Of a stretch of 64,000 bases of DNA, positions 24,356 to 32,879 are shown piece after piece; the stretch's first letter is position 1, and each line of letters opens with the position of its first letter. Under the pieces are notes generated by a model that saw only the letters and a list, made by a program, of their open reading frames with translations, had not been told where the DNA came from and ran no database searches. This stretch comes from Roseburia rectibacter. Lineage in GTDB: Bacteria; Bacillota; Clostridia; Lachnospirales; Lachnospiraceae. The position numbers were made by a program, and so were the translations under genes. Location: NCBI RefSeq assembly GCF_014287515.2, contig NZ_CP092473.1, positions 3,507,501 to 3,571,500 of the forward strand, in the 5' to 3' direction.

Positions 24356-24413
24356 AAAAAATCCCCTGCAATACTTGTTTTTACATTGTATGCAGGGAAT
24401 TTTTGTTCATGAC
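24356..24413 (-). promoter_or_regulatory. Sigma-E-like promoter embedded in a terminator/RBS hairpin before spoIIID
   Basis: On the minus strand GTCATGAA (24413-24406), 13 bases and CATACAAT (24392-24385) match the sigma-E promoter pattern. The same DNA forms a hairpin (CCCTGCATAC 24397-24388 with GTATTGCAGGG 24374-24364) followed by a T run ending at the GTG start. The hairpin covers the AGGGG ribosome binding site. Confidence 0.65.
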
Positions 24414-24449
24414 AATAGAATGTTTACAGAACATGCATCCTATTGTTTC

Positions 24450-25094
24450 TTACCTTTCTGTTCCATTTTCAGCATATTTCCATGTAACCTGATATTCCAC
24501 ACCGGTAGCTTCCCCCAACTGTGTGATATAATTTTCTATCAATGTTTTCGCACGCTCCTGCGCGCCTGCCAATAACGTTTTATTCTTTTCCACTGCTGCC
24601 ACCATTTCATCCTGTGCCTCATTTACTGCCTGTGTCTGCTCCTCAGCTGTGATCTGATTCTTGTTAAACCATGAATCTGACGTTGCAATATAATCATCCA
24701 CATCTATTGTTTTTACTTCCGGTTGAAAAATTTTTGCTCCGGGAATCGTAATTTGTACACTGGTACCATTTACATCCATTTTCACATCTGACATTTCAAT
24801 CCCAATCTTGACAACTCCTGTATACTCAATCCAGAATTTTCTCTCCTTTTCCCCCAGATGTGCCAATCCGGATCCTTTTTCTTTTGTGGACTTAGCCACA
24901 TTATGATAATAACATTCCAGCGTTGCAAGATCACAGATGGATCTGATCTGTGCCAGATCCGGTTCTAAGACAGCCGCAGTTTCCATTTCTTGTGTTTCTT
25001 CCATTTTCACTTTTGTCTTATCGTTTTTATTTGTACATGCAACTAAAAACAATGACATGACACATAGTATCATTATTATCCTATATTTTCTCAT
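24450..25094 (-). CDS. DUF4230 lipoprotein
   Basis: 214 residues. A lipoprotein signal peptide ends in lipobox LVAC (Cys20), so the protein is anchored outside the membrane. The mature part matches DUF4230: an early SICDLATLECYYHNVAKSTK segment, a beta-rich core (KIGIEMSDVKMDVNGTSVQI) and a long C-terminal helix ending NYITQLGEATG. Function is unknown. It lies 11 bp after a paralogue and probably forms a two-gene operon ending in the hairpin before spoIIID. Confidence 0.75.
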   Translation of the reverse strand: MRKYRIIMILCVMSLFLVACTNKNDKTKVKMEETQEMETAAVLEPDLAQIRSICDLATLECYYHNVAKSTKEKGSGLAHLGEKERKFWIEYTGVVKIGIEMSDVKMDVNGTSVQITIPGAKIFQPEVKTIDVDDYIATSDSWFNKNQITAEEQTQAVNEAQDEMVAAVEKNKTLLAGAQERAKTLIENYITQLGEATGVEYQVTWKYAENGTER

Positions 25095-25105
25095 TGCATT
25101 CCCCC

Positions 25106-25768
25106 CTATTTAATATTAACTTTATATTCCCCGTCTATCTGTTGTACCCATGGATCAACCAGCGCTTCTACCGCAGTAACCGCATTTTCCTTCGCCAATG
25201 TCATCAGATCATTTTCTTTTGCCGCCCGCCTGGCAAGATCTGTTTTACATAATTCATATGCCTCCTGTGATACAGTTTCCGTTTCATATTTTTTATTTTC
25301 AAAAATATAATCCATTGAACCAAAATCCACCGTTGTATTCTGTATTTCGCTCTCCGGCAAGGTAATGGTGATTATTTTTGTATCCTCATCAATATCGATC
25401 ATAATCTTACTGAAATCAATTCCTGCAGTAACGGTTCCTTCATATGCCACATAATATTTCGGAGTAACACCATCCTCCTCATACGCACGGGCAACTGCAT
25501 TATAGGAATAATCTACCGTGGAAAGTTCACTGATTTCAAAAACTTTTTCCAATGACGCTTTTGAAATCGTTGTTACCGTTCCTTCTTCCCCGATGATTGC
25601 ATCTTTTGTATTTTTTAAGAAAACAGATGAAGGATCTGCATTCAGAATTTTCAGAATGACACACACTATCACAATTGCTAAAATAACCCCTCCCGTGATA
25701 CGGATCTTTATCACCCGTGTTCTCTTCTCTTTATTTTTGCTCTTTTTTTCGCCTGTGTTCTGCTGCAT
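25106..25768 (-). CDS. DUF4230 membrane-anchored protein
   Basis: 220 residues. A lysine-rich N-terminus is followed by one membrane helix (~23-43, GGVILAIVIVCVILKIL), giving an N-in, C-out topology. The outer domain parallels that of the downstream lipoprotein: LEKVFEISELSTVDYSYNAV, TAGIDFSKIMIDIDEDTKII and the C-terminal ALVDPWVQQIDGEY. The two are therefore paralogues with different anchors. Function is unknown. It is first in its operon. Confidence 0.72.
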   Translation of the reverse strand: MQQNTGEKKSKNKEKRTRVIKIRITGGVILAIVIVCVILKILNADPSSVFLKNTKDAIIGEEGTVTTISKASLEKVFEISELSTVDYSYNAVARAYEEDGVTPKYYVAYEGTVTAGIDFSKIMIDIDEDTKIITITLPESEIQNTTVDFGSMDYIFENKKYETETVSQEAYELCKTDLARRAAKENDLMTLAKENAVTAVEALVDPWVQQIDGEYKVNIK

Positions 25769-25881
25769 CGCTTTTTCCTCCGCAAATGTTCAATTACACA
25801 TTCCATTCTACAATAAGGTTTCTTTTCTCACAAGCACCATATTTTCTGTAATAAAAGAAAGAAGAAGCCTGGTTACAGTTC

Positions 25882-25915
25882 AAAAAAAGGATCTGAATCT
25901 TTTCAGATTCAGACC
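25882..25915 (-). terminator. Intrinsic terminator after the apbE remnant
   Basis: The minus-strand hairpin TCTGAATC / GATTCAGA with a six-base loop is followed by TCC and seven T (complement of 25882-25888). Confidence 0.8.
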
Positions 25916-25943
25916 CCATTTTACAATAAAATATATCTGCGCC

Positions 25944-26372
25944 TTACATTTTTTTAACCTTGATATTTTTACCGGCACCTTTTGCCTTAAACAATGTCAG
26001 AAGCTCCTGTAATTCTTCTTCCTCCGGCACCCTGAAATTATCATCTGTAAATCCCCATGCTTTCATCACAGGGTATATTGCAATATCAAATGCACCATTT
26101 GTTGACTGGTACAGGTCTAAAGACCGTTCCACAAGATAAGCGGTATCCTCCGAAAGGATTCCTCCTCCATTCTGATTGATCTGATAAATCTCACTATTTT
26201 GATCTCCGGTAGATAAAAGACTATCGAGACGTTCTATTTCCTCCTCTGCCCGTCGGACAGCTTCATTTGCACCAACACCATAAGCTGTTACATTCATATA
26301 GGTATCCATTGCAAATATATCCCTGCTTGCCTGTGTACTTTCGTTTTCCTGCTGACTCTGCGCATCTGCCAT
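25944..26372 (-). pseudogene. apbE: FAD:protein FMN transferase (ApbE) remnant
   Basis: 142 residues matching only the first third to half of ApbE: FAMDTYMNVTAYGVGANEAV, then the LLSTGDQNSEIYQIN segment and AFDIAIYPVMKAWGF. Full ApbE proteins are about 330 residues; the catalytic C-terminal part is missing. The last residues KNIKVKKM look like an unrelated out-of-frame end. No signal peptide or lipobox is present at the start. It is best read as a truncated pseudogene. A terminator follows directly. Confidence 0.8.
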
Positions 26373-26433
26373 TTTCTGTGTGCTGCTTTCCTCATTTTAT
26401 ATAACAGGAAACTTCAACACTTTTTTTATAAGC

Positions 26434-26479
26434 AGAAAGATCCCAGTGTTACCATTAAGGATAACACTGGGATCTTTCT
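26434..26479. terminator. Long perfect hairpin between apbE remnant and ECF gene
   Basis: The 18-bp arms 26434-26451 and 26462-26479 are exact complements with a 10-base loop. It follows the ECF S-component stop on the minus strand and probably ends that transcript. Confidence 0.75.
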
Positions 26480-26500
26480 ACATATCGTCATATGTTTTAT

Positions 26501-27109
26501 TTAATTGTATTTTAATGCCTTTTTCAAAGCTGCTGAAATTGCCGTTCCTACGATAAAACATACGATTGCTTCAATCAGTCCGTTCACACCGACAAATGCT
26601 AAAATAAACAGCAATGCATTTTTTGCACCCAGAGCCGATACGAATGACTGGATGTATTCTGTATTGTAAAATCCGAGCACTAACATTCCCATAAAAAATG
26701 TAGTGTTAAGTAATGGACAGCAAAGGTTGCTGATCGTAACAGATGCACCGGATGGCAGCTTTGTTTTGCGAAGTCCTTTATAGATCAGACCTGTCAGCCA
26801 TCCCATCAAAATACGGGTAGGTACGCATACCAGAAATGTCAAAAAACCGTTAATTCCAAGCAGTGCTGCACCAAACGGACTCATGCCAAAGCACTGGATA
26901 AAACTTGTAATGCCGAACACACCGCCTAAGATCGCACCTGCTGCCGGTCCTAATGTAACAGCTCCTACCGCTACCGGAACGACGATCAGCGTGATCTCAA
27001 GACCTGCTGTTCTGATATATCCGATCGGGGTAAAAGCCATGATAAGAATAATAGCAACTAAAAGTGCCATCTCCACAAGATACTTTGTGGAAAACTTTTT
27101 CTGAGTCAT
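26501..27109 (-). CDS. ECF transporter substrate-binding (S) subunit, copy 1
   Basis: 202 residues with about six membrane helices. It has the N-terminal EMALLVAIILIMAFTPIGYI and the small-residue helix TLGPAAGAILGGVFGI typical of S subunits of energy-coupling-factor vitamin transporters (PanT-like group). The substrate cannot be told from sequence; pantothenate or a related vitamin is only a guess. The ATPase and T subunits are not in the window, as in group II ECF systems sharing one module. It is about 80% identical by eye to the adjacent copy and has its own promoter. Confidence 0.8.
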   Translation of the reverse strand: MTQKKFSTKYLVEMALLVAIILIMAFTPIGYIRTAGLEITLIVVPVAVGAVTLGPAAGAILGGVFGITSFIQCFGMSPFGAALLGINGFLTFLVCVPTRILMGWLTGLIYKGLRKTKLPSGASVTISNLCCPLLNTTFFMGMLVLGFYNTEYIQSFVSALGAKNALLFILAFVGVNGLIEAIVCFIVGTAISAALKKALKYN

Positions 27110-27163
27110 AGTCTCTTCCTCTTTTCTTAATAATATGTAATTTTTTCATATGCAACGTTATTA

Positions 27164-27192
27164 AGTATAGCACTTGAACACCTTTTCCGCAA
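27164..27192 (-). promoter_or_regulatory. Promoter of ECF copy 1
   Basis: Minus-strand TTGCGG (27192-27187), 17 bases, TATACT (27169-27164). A short palindrome AATGC-A-GCATT (27190-27200) abuts the -35 box. Confidence 0.7.
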
Positions 27193-27221
27193 TGCTGCAT
27201 TAACGTTTTTAACATATTCTG

Positions 27222-27830
27222 TTAATTGTATTTCAGTGCCTTTTTCAAAGCTGCAGAAATTGCCGTTCCTACAACAAAACATACAACCGCTTCAACAAGT
27301 CCGTTGATTCCCACAAATGCAAGCACAAACCAGAACGGATTGCTGACACCCAGTGTCTGAACAAATGACTGGATATACTCCGTCTGATAAAAACCAATCA
27401 CCAGCATACCCATAAACAATGTCGTATTCAAAAGCGGACAGCATAAATTTGCGACCGTGATTGATGCAGTATATGGGATTTTCGTCTTTCTGAGTCCCTG
27501 ATAGATCAATCCGGTCAGCCATCCTACCAGAATACGTGTCGGCACATATACCAGAAATGCCAGAAACGGATTAATTCCAAGCAGCGTCGCACCAAAGGCG
27601 TTTAGTCCGAAACACCGTAAAAAACTGGCAAATCCAAATACACCACCTAAGATTGCACCTGCCGTTGGTCCTAGTGTAACAGCTCCTACCGCCACCGGAA
27701 CAACGATCAGGGTAATTTCTATACCTACTGTCTTAATGTATCCGAGCGGGGTAAAAGCCATGATAAGAATGATGGCAACTAAAAGTGCCATTTCCACAAG
27801 AAATTTTGTGGAAAACTTTTTCTGAGTCAT
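27222..27830 (-). CDS. ECF transporter substrate-binding (S) subunit, copy 2
   Basis: 202 residues, same length and layout as copy 1. The ends are near-identical (MTQKKFSTK and GTAISAALKKALKYN) and the middle is diverged (FASFLRCFGLNAFGATLLGI versus FGITSFIQCFGMSPFGAALL). The divergence lies in loops and helices that would face the ligand, so the copies may have different substrates. The tandem arrangement with duplicated promoters shows the duplication included the control region. An IS630 element sits about 50 bp upstream of its promoter. Confidence 0.8.
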   Translation of the reverse strand: MTQKKFSTKFLVEMALLVAIILIMAFTPLGYIKTVGIEITLIVVPVAVGAVTLGPTAGAILGGVFGFASFLRCFGLNAFGATLLGINPFLAFLVYVPTRILVGWLTGLIYQGLRKTKIPYTASITVANLCCPLLNTTLFMGMLVIGFYQTEYIQSFVQTLGVSNPFWFVLAFVGINGLVEAVVCFVVGTAISAALKKALKYN

Positions 27831-27938
27831 AGTCCCTTCCTCTTTTCTCGTTTTTATGTAATTTTATACGAAACACAGGACGAGCCATTTGTGAATCATT
27901 ATAAATTTCCGGCATCCTGTATCTCTGCAACGTGACTA

Positions 27939-27979
27939 AGTATAACATCTGGCAGTATTTTCCGCAATCTTAGATTGCG
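27939..27979 (-). promoter_or_regulatory. Promoter and operator-like palindrome of ECF copy 2
   Basis: Minus-strand TTGCGG (27967-27962), 17 bases, TATACT (27944-27939). A perfect palindrome with arms CGCAATCT and AGATTGCG (27963-27979) overlaps the -35 box, as a repressor site would. Confidence 0.72.
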
Positions 27980-28057
27980 TTAATCCTAAAATTGTGCCAT
28001 CCTCAGAATTGCACTACTGTACTGTATCATTGAAATTTAGTATATCTGCCACTTTAA

Positions 28058-28747
28058 TTAAAAAGTGACAGATGATAGTGTCGGATACAGTGATATCAGT
28101 TTTTCCCGTGCATCCCCTGTTTGGAAATGCCACTGTATCTTAGCTGTATCCCGATTACGTTCCATTTCCCATGCTGATAACTCACATTTAAGTTTGTCAA
28201 GGGTGGATATTCGACGCGAAAGACATTGGCGTGTCATTACATTCAGCTCAATTTCTGCCATGTCAAGCCAACTTCCATGTTTAGGCGTATAGTGGATTTC
28301 CAGTCGTTTTATGATCCTTCTTGCTTCTGATGGTGGAAATGCTTTATAAAGTGAAGCAGCTTTATGGGTGTTTAGATTGTCCATTACCAGTATGATTTTC
28401 TTTGCATCTGGAAACATTTCATCTGACAGATATTTGATTTCCATTGCCCGGTCAATTGCAGTACGGTGTTCATGGACACTCACATGGTGTCTGCCGCCAA
28501 GTGGTTCAACAAAAGCAAATATGCTGCAGGTGCCATTCCTCTTATATTCGGAATCCGTTTTCTGGTTGTCACCCGGACGAACAGGCAGTGGCTGCCTTAC
28601 ATCATCCAAAAGCTGGTATGGCTTTTCATTCATACAGACAACAGGGTACATCGGGTCATATGGGAGTTCATAAACATCAAGGACATCTTCCATGCAGGCT
28701 ACAAAATCAGCATCTTCTTTTGACGGAATACACCAGTAATCATTCAT
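28058..28747 (-). pseudogene. IS630 transposase, catalytic part (orfB)
   Basis: 229 residues holding the DDE domain. The second Asp is seen in ILVMDNLNTHKAASLY and the Glu in HGSWLDMAEIELNVM. The first catalytic position, normally Asp in CMDEKP, reads CMNEKP here, a change needing only one base (GAT to AAT). This suggests the transposase is inactive. It is normally reached by a -1 frameshift from the upstream frame at the A8 run (28764-28771). Confidence 0.8.
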
Positions 28748-29208
28748 GTGAGGTCGAAGTTTATTTTTTTTAAAGCCCTGCCGATGGTATCTTTACTGAC
28801 TGGAACATCAAGTACAATTTTTGCCTGTTCTTCCAGCAGACGGAGTGTCCAGCGGGAATGTCCTTCCGGTGCAGGACTGCACGCAATTTCAATAATACGA
28901 GCCTCAGCACGCCCATCAAATTTTCTGCATGCATTATCAGAATTGACATTCCGGTTCATTGTACGGATACCCTGGATGCCTTTTTCGGAATAAAGCTTTA
29001 CAGTATTCATGATAGTAGCCATACATACACAATTTGTTTTGGCAGACTGTGCATGGGTAAGAACTTTACCGTGTGCCTCATCTAGATCAATGATAATCTG
29101 GCATCTGTTTCGAACAGTTTTGGTTGTTTGCTTTTTACGCATAACAGATTTTAGTTCCTTGAGTTCGTCATCCGTTAATGAAATATTATATTTTTTTGGT
29201 CTTGCCAT
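28744..29208 (-). CDS. IS630 transposase, N-terminal part (orfA)
   Basis: 154 residues. The DNA-binding half of an IS630 transposase: ISLTDDELKELKSVMRKKQT, a first HTH around VCMATIMNTVKLYSEKG, and a second HTH ending WTLRLLEEQAKIVLDVPVSK. The frame closes just after an A8 slippery run (complement of 28764-28771), where IS630-group elements shift -1 to make the full enzyme. The downstream domain has lost a catalytic Asp. Confidence 0.82.
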   Translation of the reverse strand: MARPKKYNISLTDDELKELKSVMRKKQTTKTVRNRCQIIIDLDEAHGKVLTHAQSAKTNCVCMATIMNTVKLYSEKGIQGIRTMNRNVNSDNACRKFDGRAEARIIEIACSPAPEGHSRWTLRLLEEQAKIVLDVPVSKDTIGRALKKINFDLT

Positions 29209-29404
29209 CTAAAATCACCGCCGTTTCTTTTTAATATATCATGAAACGGTTTGTCAGACCATAAAATTAATTAAATATCAATGATACAGTATACTACCAC
29301 TTTTTTATATTTTTAATGTTTCCTTAATTATCAATAAATGCCATTGACTTTCTGCTTTTTGCGTGCAAAGCTAACCATATATTTATAAGAAAAGAGTTTT
29401 TACC

Positions 29405-30751
29405 ATGATACAGAAAAAAAATGTACTTAACACCGTTCCGGTTATCTGCCTTGGTGCCCTGCTTTTGGGGTCGGCATACGGGCAGCTTCACACGCCAATG
29501 ACGCCGCCACCGATTACAGCTCTCGCCTCAGATATTCTGCCGACGACAGGCAATGTCCGAGCACTTGATGTTGTGGTCGATTTTGCGGATGCGAAATATG
29601 ATACAGACAGACGCCTGTCCGATGAAGAAATTTCCTCCTATCTGTTTGGCACAGACAATACTGAATTTTATCCCTGTGAGAGCCTGACTAGTTATTTTGA
29701 CCGTGCTTCATACGGATCACTACATATGACCGGAAATGTATTTCATTACACAGCGAAAGGTACGATCGCATCCTACGAAAAAACGAACGATGGATACGAA
29801 ACGCTGGTGCGTGAGGTTCTTTCCGGTTTAAATGATACGATCGACTATACCGATTATGATTCTGACGGCGATGGCTATATCGACGCTCTCTGCCTTTCTG
29901 TTCCAAGCGGAGGCAATGCTGATTTCTGGTATGGCTGTACGGCATCCTGGTGGACTTCCACCCTGCCGGATTTAGATGGCGAAAAATTAAATTACTATGT
30001 GATCAGCGATGAACAGCCTTATGCCGATACCATGGATTATTATCTCGGAACACTCGCCCACGAATACGGGCACTGTATGGGACTCCCGGATTATTATAAA
30101 TACGGTTTAAAAGAAAATTTTGAAGCTACGACTGGGGATGCCGGCATTGAACGCATGGATGAAGCTGCGGGTGATTTTTGTCCGTTGTCAAAGCTGCTGC
30201 TCGGATGGTACCTTCCGGCAGAAGTACAGATTTACCACCCCGGCAGCAAAAAGACCGACATCACTTTAGCTGACTCCTCCATGCAGACTGACACTCCAGC
30301 TGCACAGACATTTACCCTGACAGATGATACCCAAGAGGGAAGCTGTCTGATCATACCGCGCACTGATGCTTCCAGTTATTTTTCAGAATACATGATCCTT
30401 GACTATATCACCCCGAATGGTAATTATGACGGTATGTTTTCTTCCGGCGGACTTCGTATTTATCACGTCGATGCCACCCTTGCAAACGACGAATACTATG
30501 CCCCCTATCTGACCGCTGATAACTACAGTCCTGTCTACGATTCCACCAATAACGGCAGGCGGATCTTAAGACTGGTCAATGACGGAAATGGCTTTTACCG
30601 GAACGGTGATGTGATTGATGGCACTGCCACAGGCTTGGGCTGGTATGACAACAACGGACAGGTGACCATTGATACCGGGTATACGATCACGGTTGACTCT
30701 GTATCTGCGGATCAGAAAAAATGTACCGTAACGATTTTGCCGGACAACTAA
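29405..30751 (+). CDS. Secreted M6-family metalloprotease
   Basis: 448 residues. An N-terminal signal peptide (~1-25, VICLGALLLGSAYG) precedes a domain with ALDVVVDFADAKYD and, at residues 219-223, the zinc motif HEYGH within TLAHEYGHCMGLPDYY; Asp229 is the third-ligand candidate. This is the M6 (immune inhibitor A-like) pattern. The calcium-binding-like loop DYDSDGDGYIDALC lies near residue 155. It should act outside the cell on proteins. It is a single gene on the plus strand next to an IS and facing the butyrate operon; a convergent terminator separates them. Recent gain is possible but not shown. Confidence 0.85.
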   Translation: MIQKKNVLNTVPVICLGALLLGSAYGQLHTPMTPPPITALASDILPTTGNVRALDVVVDFADAKYDTDRRLSDEEISSYLFGTDNTEFYPCESLTSYFDRASYGSLHMTGNVFHYTAKGTIASYEKTNDGYETLVREVLSGLNDTIDYTDYDSDGDGYIDALCLSVPSGGNADFWYGCTASWWTSTLPDLDGEKLNYYVISDEQPYADTMDYYLGTLAHEYGHCMGLPDYYKYGLKENFEATTGDAGIERMDEAAGDFCPLSKLLLGWYLPAEVQIYHPGSKKTDITLADSSMQTDTPAAQTFTLTDDTQEGSCLIIPRTDASSYFSEYMILDYITPNGNYDGMFSSGGLRIYHVDATLANDEYYAPYLTADNYSPVYDSTNNGRRILRLVNDGNGFYRNGDVIDGTATGLGWYDNNGQVTIDTGYTITVDSVSADQKKCTVTILPDN

Positions 30752-30809
30752 ATAACTTTTTCCACCAACTCCAGACAAGAAGCCGCAAATTTTCTCCAAC
30801 TCCCAACAA

Positions 30810-30866
30810 AAAGCCCGTCCCCCATGTCAGCTTCCTCACAGAATCCAAACATGAAAGACGGGCTTT
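30810..30866. terminator. Bidirectional terminator between protease and etfA
   Basis: AAAGCCCGTC (30810-30819) pairs with GACGGGCTTT (30857-30866), with a second CATG stem inside. On the minus strand the stem is followed by TTTTTG, ending the butyrate operon. Confidence 0.85.
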
Positions 30867-30891
30867 CTATCTTACAGGTTGTCCACCTATA

Positions 30892-31941
30892 TTATTTGTT
30901 GCCTAACTCAGCTTTTAATGCTGCTGTTAAAGCAGGAACGATCTTATTCAGATCACCAACCAGACCGTAATCAGCTACGTCGAAGATTGGAGCATCTTCA
31001 TCTTTGTTGATTGCGATGATCAGGTCAGAATCTTCCATACCAGCTACATGCTGGATTGCTCCGGAAATACCGATTGCAAAGTAGATCTGAGGACGAACAG
31101 TTTTACCTGTCTGACCTACCTGTAAATCAACTGGTAACCAGCCATTCTCTACAACTGCACGGGAGCAGCTTACAGTACCGCCAAGTACCTCTGCAAGATC
31201 TTCAAGAAGTTTGAAGTTCTCTTTGGAACCAACTCCACGACCACCGGAAACAAGGATCTTTGCTTCCATGATGTTTGCTGTGCTCTTAACAGCCTTTACG
31301 ATATTTAAGATCTCAACATATCTGTTGTTTGGTGTAAATCCCGGATTGTATTCTACAACGTTTGCTTTTGCACCAGCGATCGGAGCGATCTTCTGCATAA
31401 CACCAGGACGTACAGTTGCCATCTGAGGACGGTTGTCCGGGCAGGCGATAGTTGCGATTGTGTTACCACCGAATGCAGGACGTGTCATTAATAACTGATT
31501 GTGTTTCTGCTCTGATTCTTTACCAGGTGCAGCAACCAGTGGGAAATCACCGATCTCAAGAGATGTACAGTCTGCTGTCAGACCTGTTTTTACTCTTGCA
31601 GAAACAGTAGGTCCTAAGTCACGGCCGATAGCAGTTGCACCAACTAACATGATTTCTGGTTTGTACTCGTTGATTACAGATGCTAATGCATGTGCATACG
31701 GCTCTGTTCTGTAGTCTTTTAATTCTGGATCATCTACTACGATAACTCTGTCAGCGCCATACTCAGCTAACTGATCTGCTAATCCTTTTACACCAGAACC
31801 AATTAATACAGCAGTTACGTCTGTACCTAAATCTTTTGCTAAGTCTTTGCCTTTTCCAAGTAACTCAAATGCAACGCCATCTAATACGTTATCTACCTGC
31901 TGTGCAAAGACAAATACTCCTTTATATTCTTCTAATGCCAT
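30892..31941 (-). CDS. etfA: Electron transfer flavoprotein, alpha subunit
   Basis: About 349 residues from ATG 31941; the GTG at 31953 is less likely. The C-terminal FAD domain is clear: ILVSGGRGVGSKENF, SRAVVENGWLPVDLQVGQTG and YFAIGISGAIQHVAGM. With EtfB it carries electrons to butyryl-CoA dehydrogenase, allowing bifurcation from NADH to ferredoxin and crotonyl-CoA in clostridia. Last gene of the operon, 26 bp after etfB. Confidence 0.97.
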   Translation of the reverse strand: MALEEYKGVFVFAQQVDNVLDGVAFELLGKGKDLAKDLGTDVTAVLIGSGVKGLADQLAEYGADRVIVVDDPELKDYRTEPYAHALASVINEYKPEIMLVGATAIGRDLGPTVSARVKTGLTADCTSLEIGDFPLVAAPGKESEQKHNQLLMTRPAFGGNTIATIACPDNRPQMATVRPGVMQKIAPIAGAKANVVEYNPGFTPNNRYVEILNIVKAVKSTANIMEAKILVSGGRGVGSKENFKLLEDLAEVLGGTVSCSRAVVENGWLPVDLQVGQTGKTVRPQIYFAIGISGAIQHVAGMEDSDLIIAINKDEDAPIFDVADYGLVGDLNKIVPALTAALKAELGNK

Positions 31942-31967
31942 GTTATTCACCACTTTTCCTTTTTTTA

Positions 31968-32750
31968 TTAGATAATGTGTTTCTCTTTGAATTTGCCGAT
32001 CAAATATGCTACGGATTCTGCCGGATCAAGGTTTACTTTCTCACCAGCACCCTTTGCAACTTTATCAGATGCTTTTGCAATTTTAGTAGGAGATCCTTTT
32101 AAACCAAGATCAGAATCATCAACATCCTTTAAGTCTGCTCTTCCCCAAACGGTTACTTCTTTGTCAAATGCATCGAAGATTCCGCCTGGTGTCATGTAAC
32201 GCGGCTCATTTAATTCAGAAAGAGCAGTTACCAGACAAGGCATTTTTGCTTTTAACTCATGATATCTGTCTTCGTACTGACGTTTTACAACAACAGAGTC
32301 ACCCTCTACTTTGATGTCTGCTGCATAAGAGATAACCGGAAGTCCAAGATGCTCAGCGATCTGAGGGCCAACCTGTGCAGTATCACCATCGATAGCCTGA
32401 CGTCCTGTGATGATCAGATCATAGTCTAAGTTACGAAGTGCACCAGCGATTGTAGTTGATGTTGCCCATGTATCAGCTCCACCTAATACGCGGTCTGTTA
32501 CAAGAACTGCTTCATCAGCACCCATTGCTAATGCTTCACGAAGAACTGCATCAGCCTTTGGAAGTCCCATAGTAAGAACTGTAACTTTTGCTCCTGTCTC
32601 ATCTTTGATTCTAAGTGCTGCTTCAAGACCAGCTTTATCATCTGGGTTCATGATAGCAAGCATTGCTGCTCTGTCAAGCGTTCCATCCGGGTTGAACTTA
32701 ACGCCGCCCTTTGTATCAGGAACCTGTTTAATACATACTACGATATTCAT
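31968..32750 (-). CDS. etfB: Electron transfer flavoprotein, beta subunit
   Basis: 260 residues. Typical starts and motifs: MNIVVCIKQVPDTKGGVKF, the nucleotide-binding LVTDRVLGGADTWATS, ITGRQAIDGDTAQVGPQIAE and the LITALSELNEPRYMTPGGI-like segment (here LVTALSELNEPRYMT). Partner of EtfA and Bcd; it binds the bifurcating FAD in clostridial complexes. Ribosome binding site AAGGAGTGG. It follows bcd by 129 bp, where a duplicated bcd tail is found. Confidence 0.97.
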   Translation of the reverse strand: MNIVVCIKQVPDTKGGVKFNPDGTLDRAAMLAIMNPDDKAGLEAALRIKDETGAKVTVLTMGLPKADAVLREALAMGADEAVLVTDRVLGGADTWATSTTIAGALRNLDYDLIITGRQAIDGDTAQVGPQIAEHLGLPVISYAADIKVEGDSVVVKRQYEDRYHELKAKMPCLVTALSELNEPRYMTPGGIFDAFDKEVTVWGRADLKDVDDSDLGLKGSPTKIAKASDKVAKGAGEKVNLDPAESVAYLIGKFKEKHII

Positions 32751-32805
32751 GTATTTTCCACTCCTTATGTTTTATATGTTTAAATTTTACGCGGATTGAT
32801 TCGAA

Positions 32806-32850
32806 ATTACTTTAACAATGCACCGGAGATTACCATACGTTGTACTTCGC
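32806..32850 (-). repeat. Duplicated 3' tail of bcd (recombination scar)
   Basis: Read on the minus strand this stretch encodes [12 protein letters not shown] and a stop, the same C-terminus as bcd at 32881-32925, with scattered substitutions. The homology stops abruptly upstream at a small GC-rich hairpin (ACTTCGC/GCGAAGT). Confidence 0.85.
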
Positions 32851-32879
32851 GAGCGAAGTTCGGCTTACGATATTCTCAA

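Larger units (their letters stand above)
28020..29291 (-). mobile_element. IS630-family insertion sequence, about 1.27 kb
   Basis: Inverted ends share TACTGTATCATTGA followed by ATTTA after one or two bases (left from 28020; right, reversed, from 29291). Both are bounded by TA, the IS630 target dinucleotide. Inside are two overlapping transposase frames on the minus strand. Confidence 0.82.
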
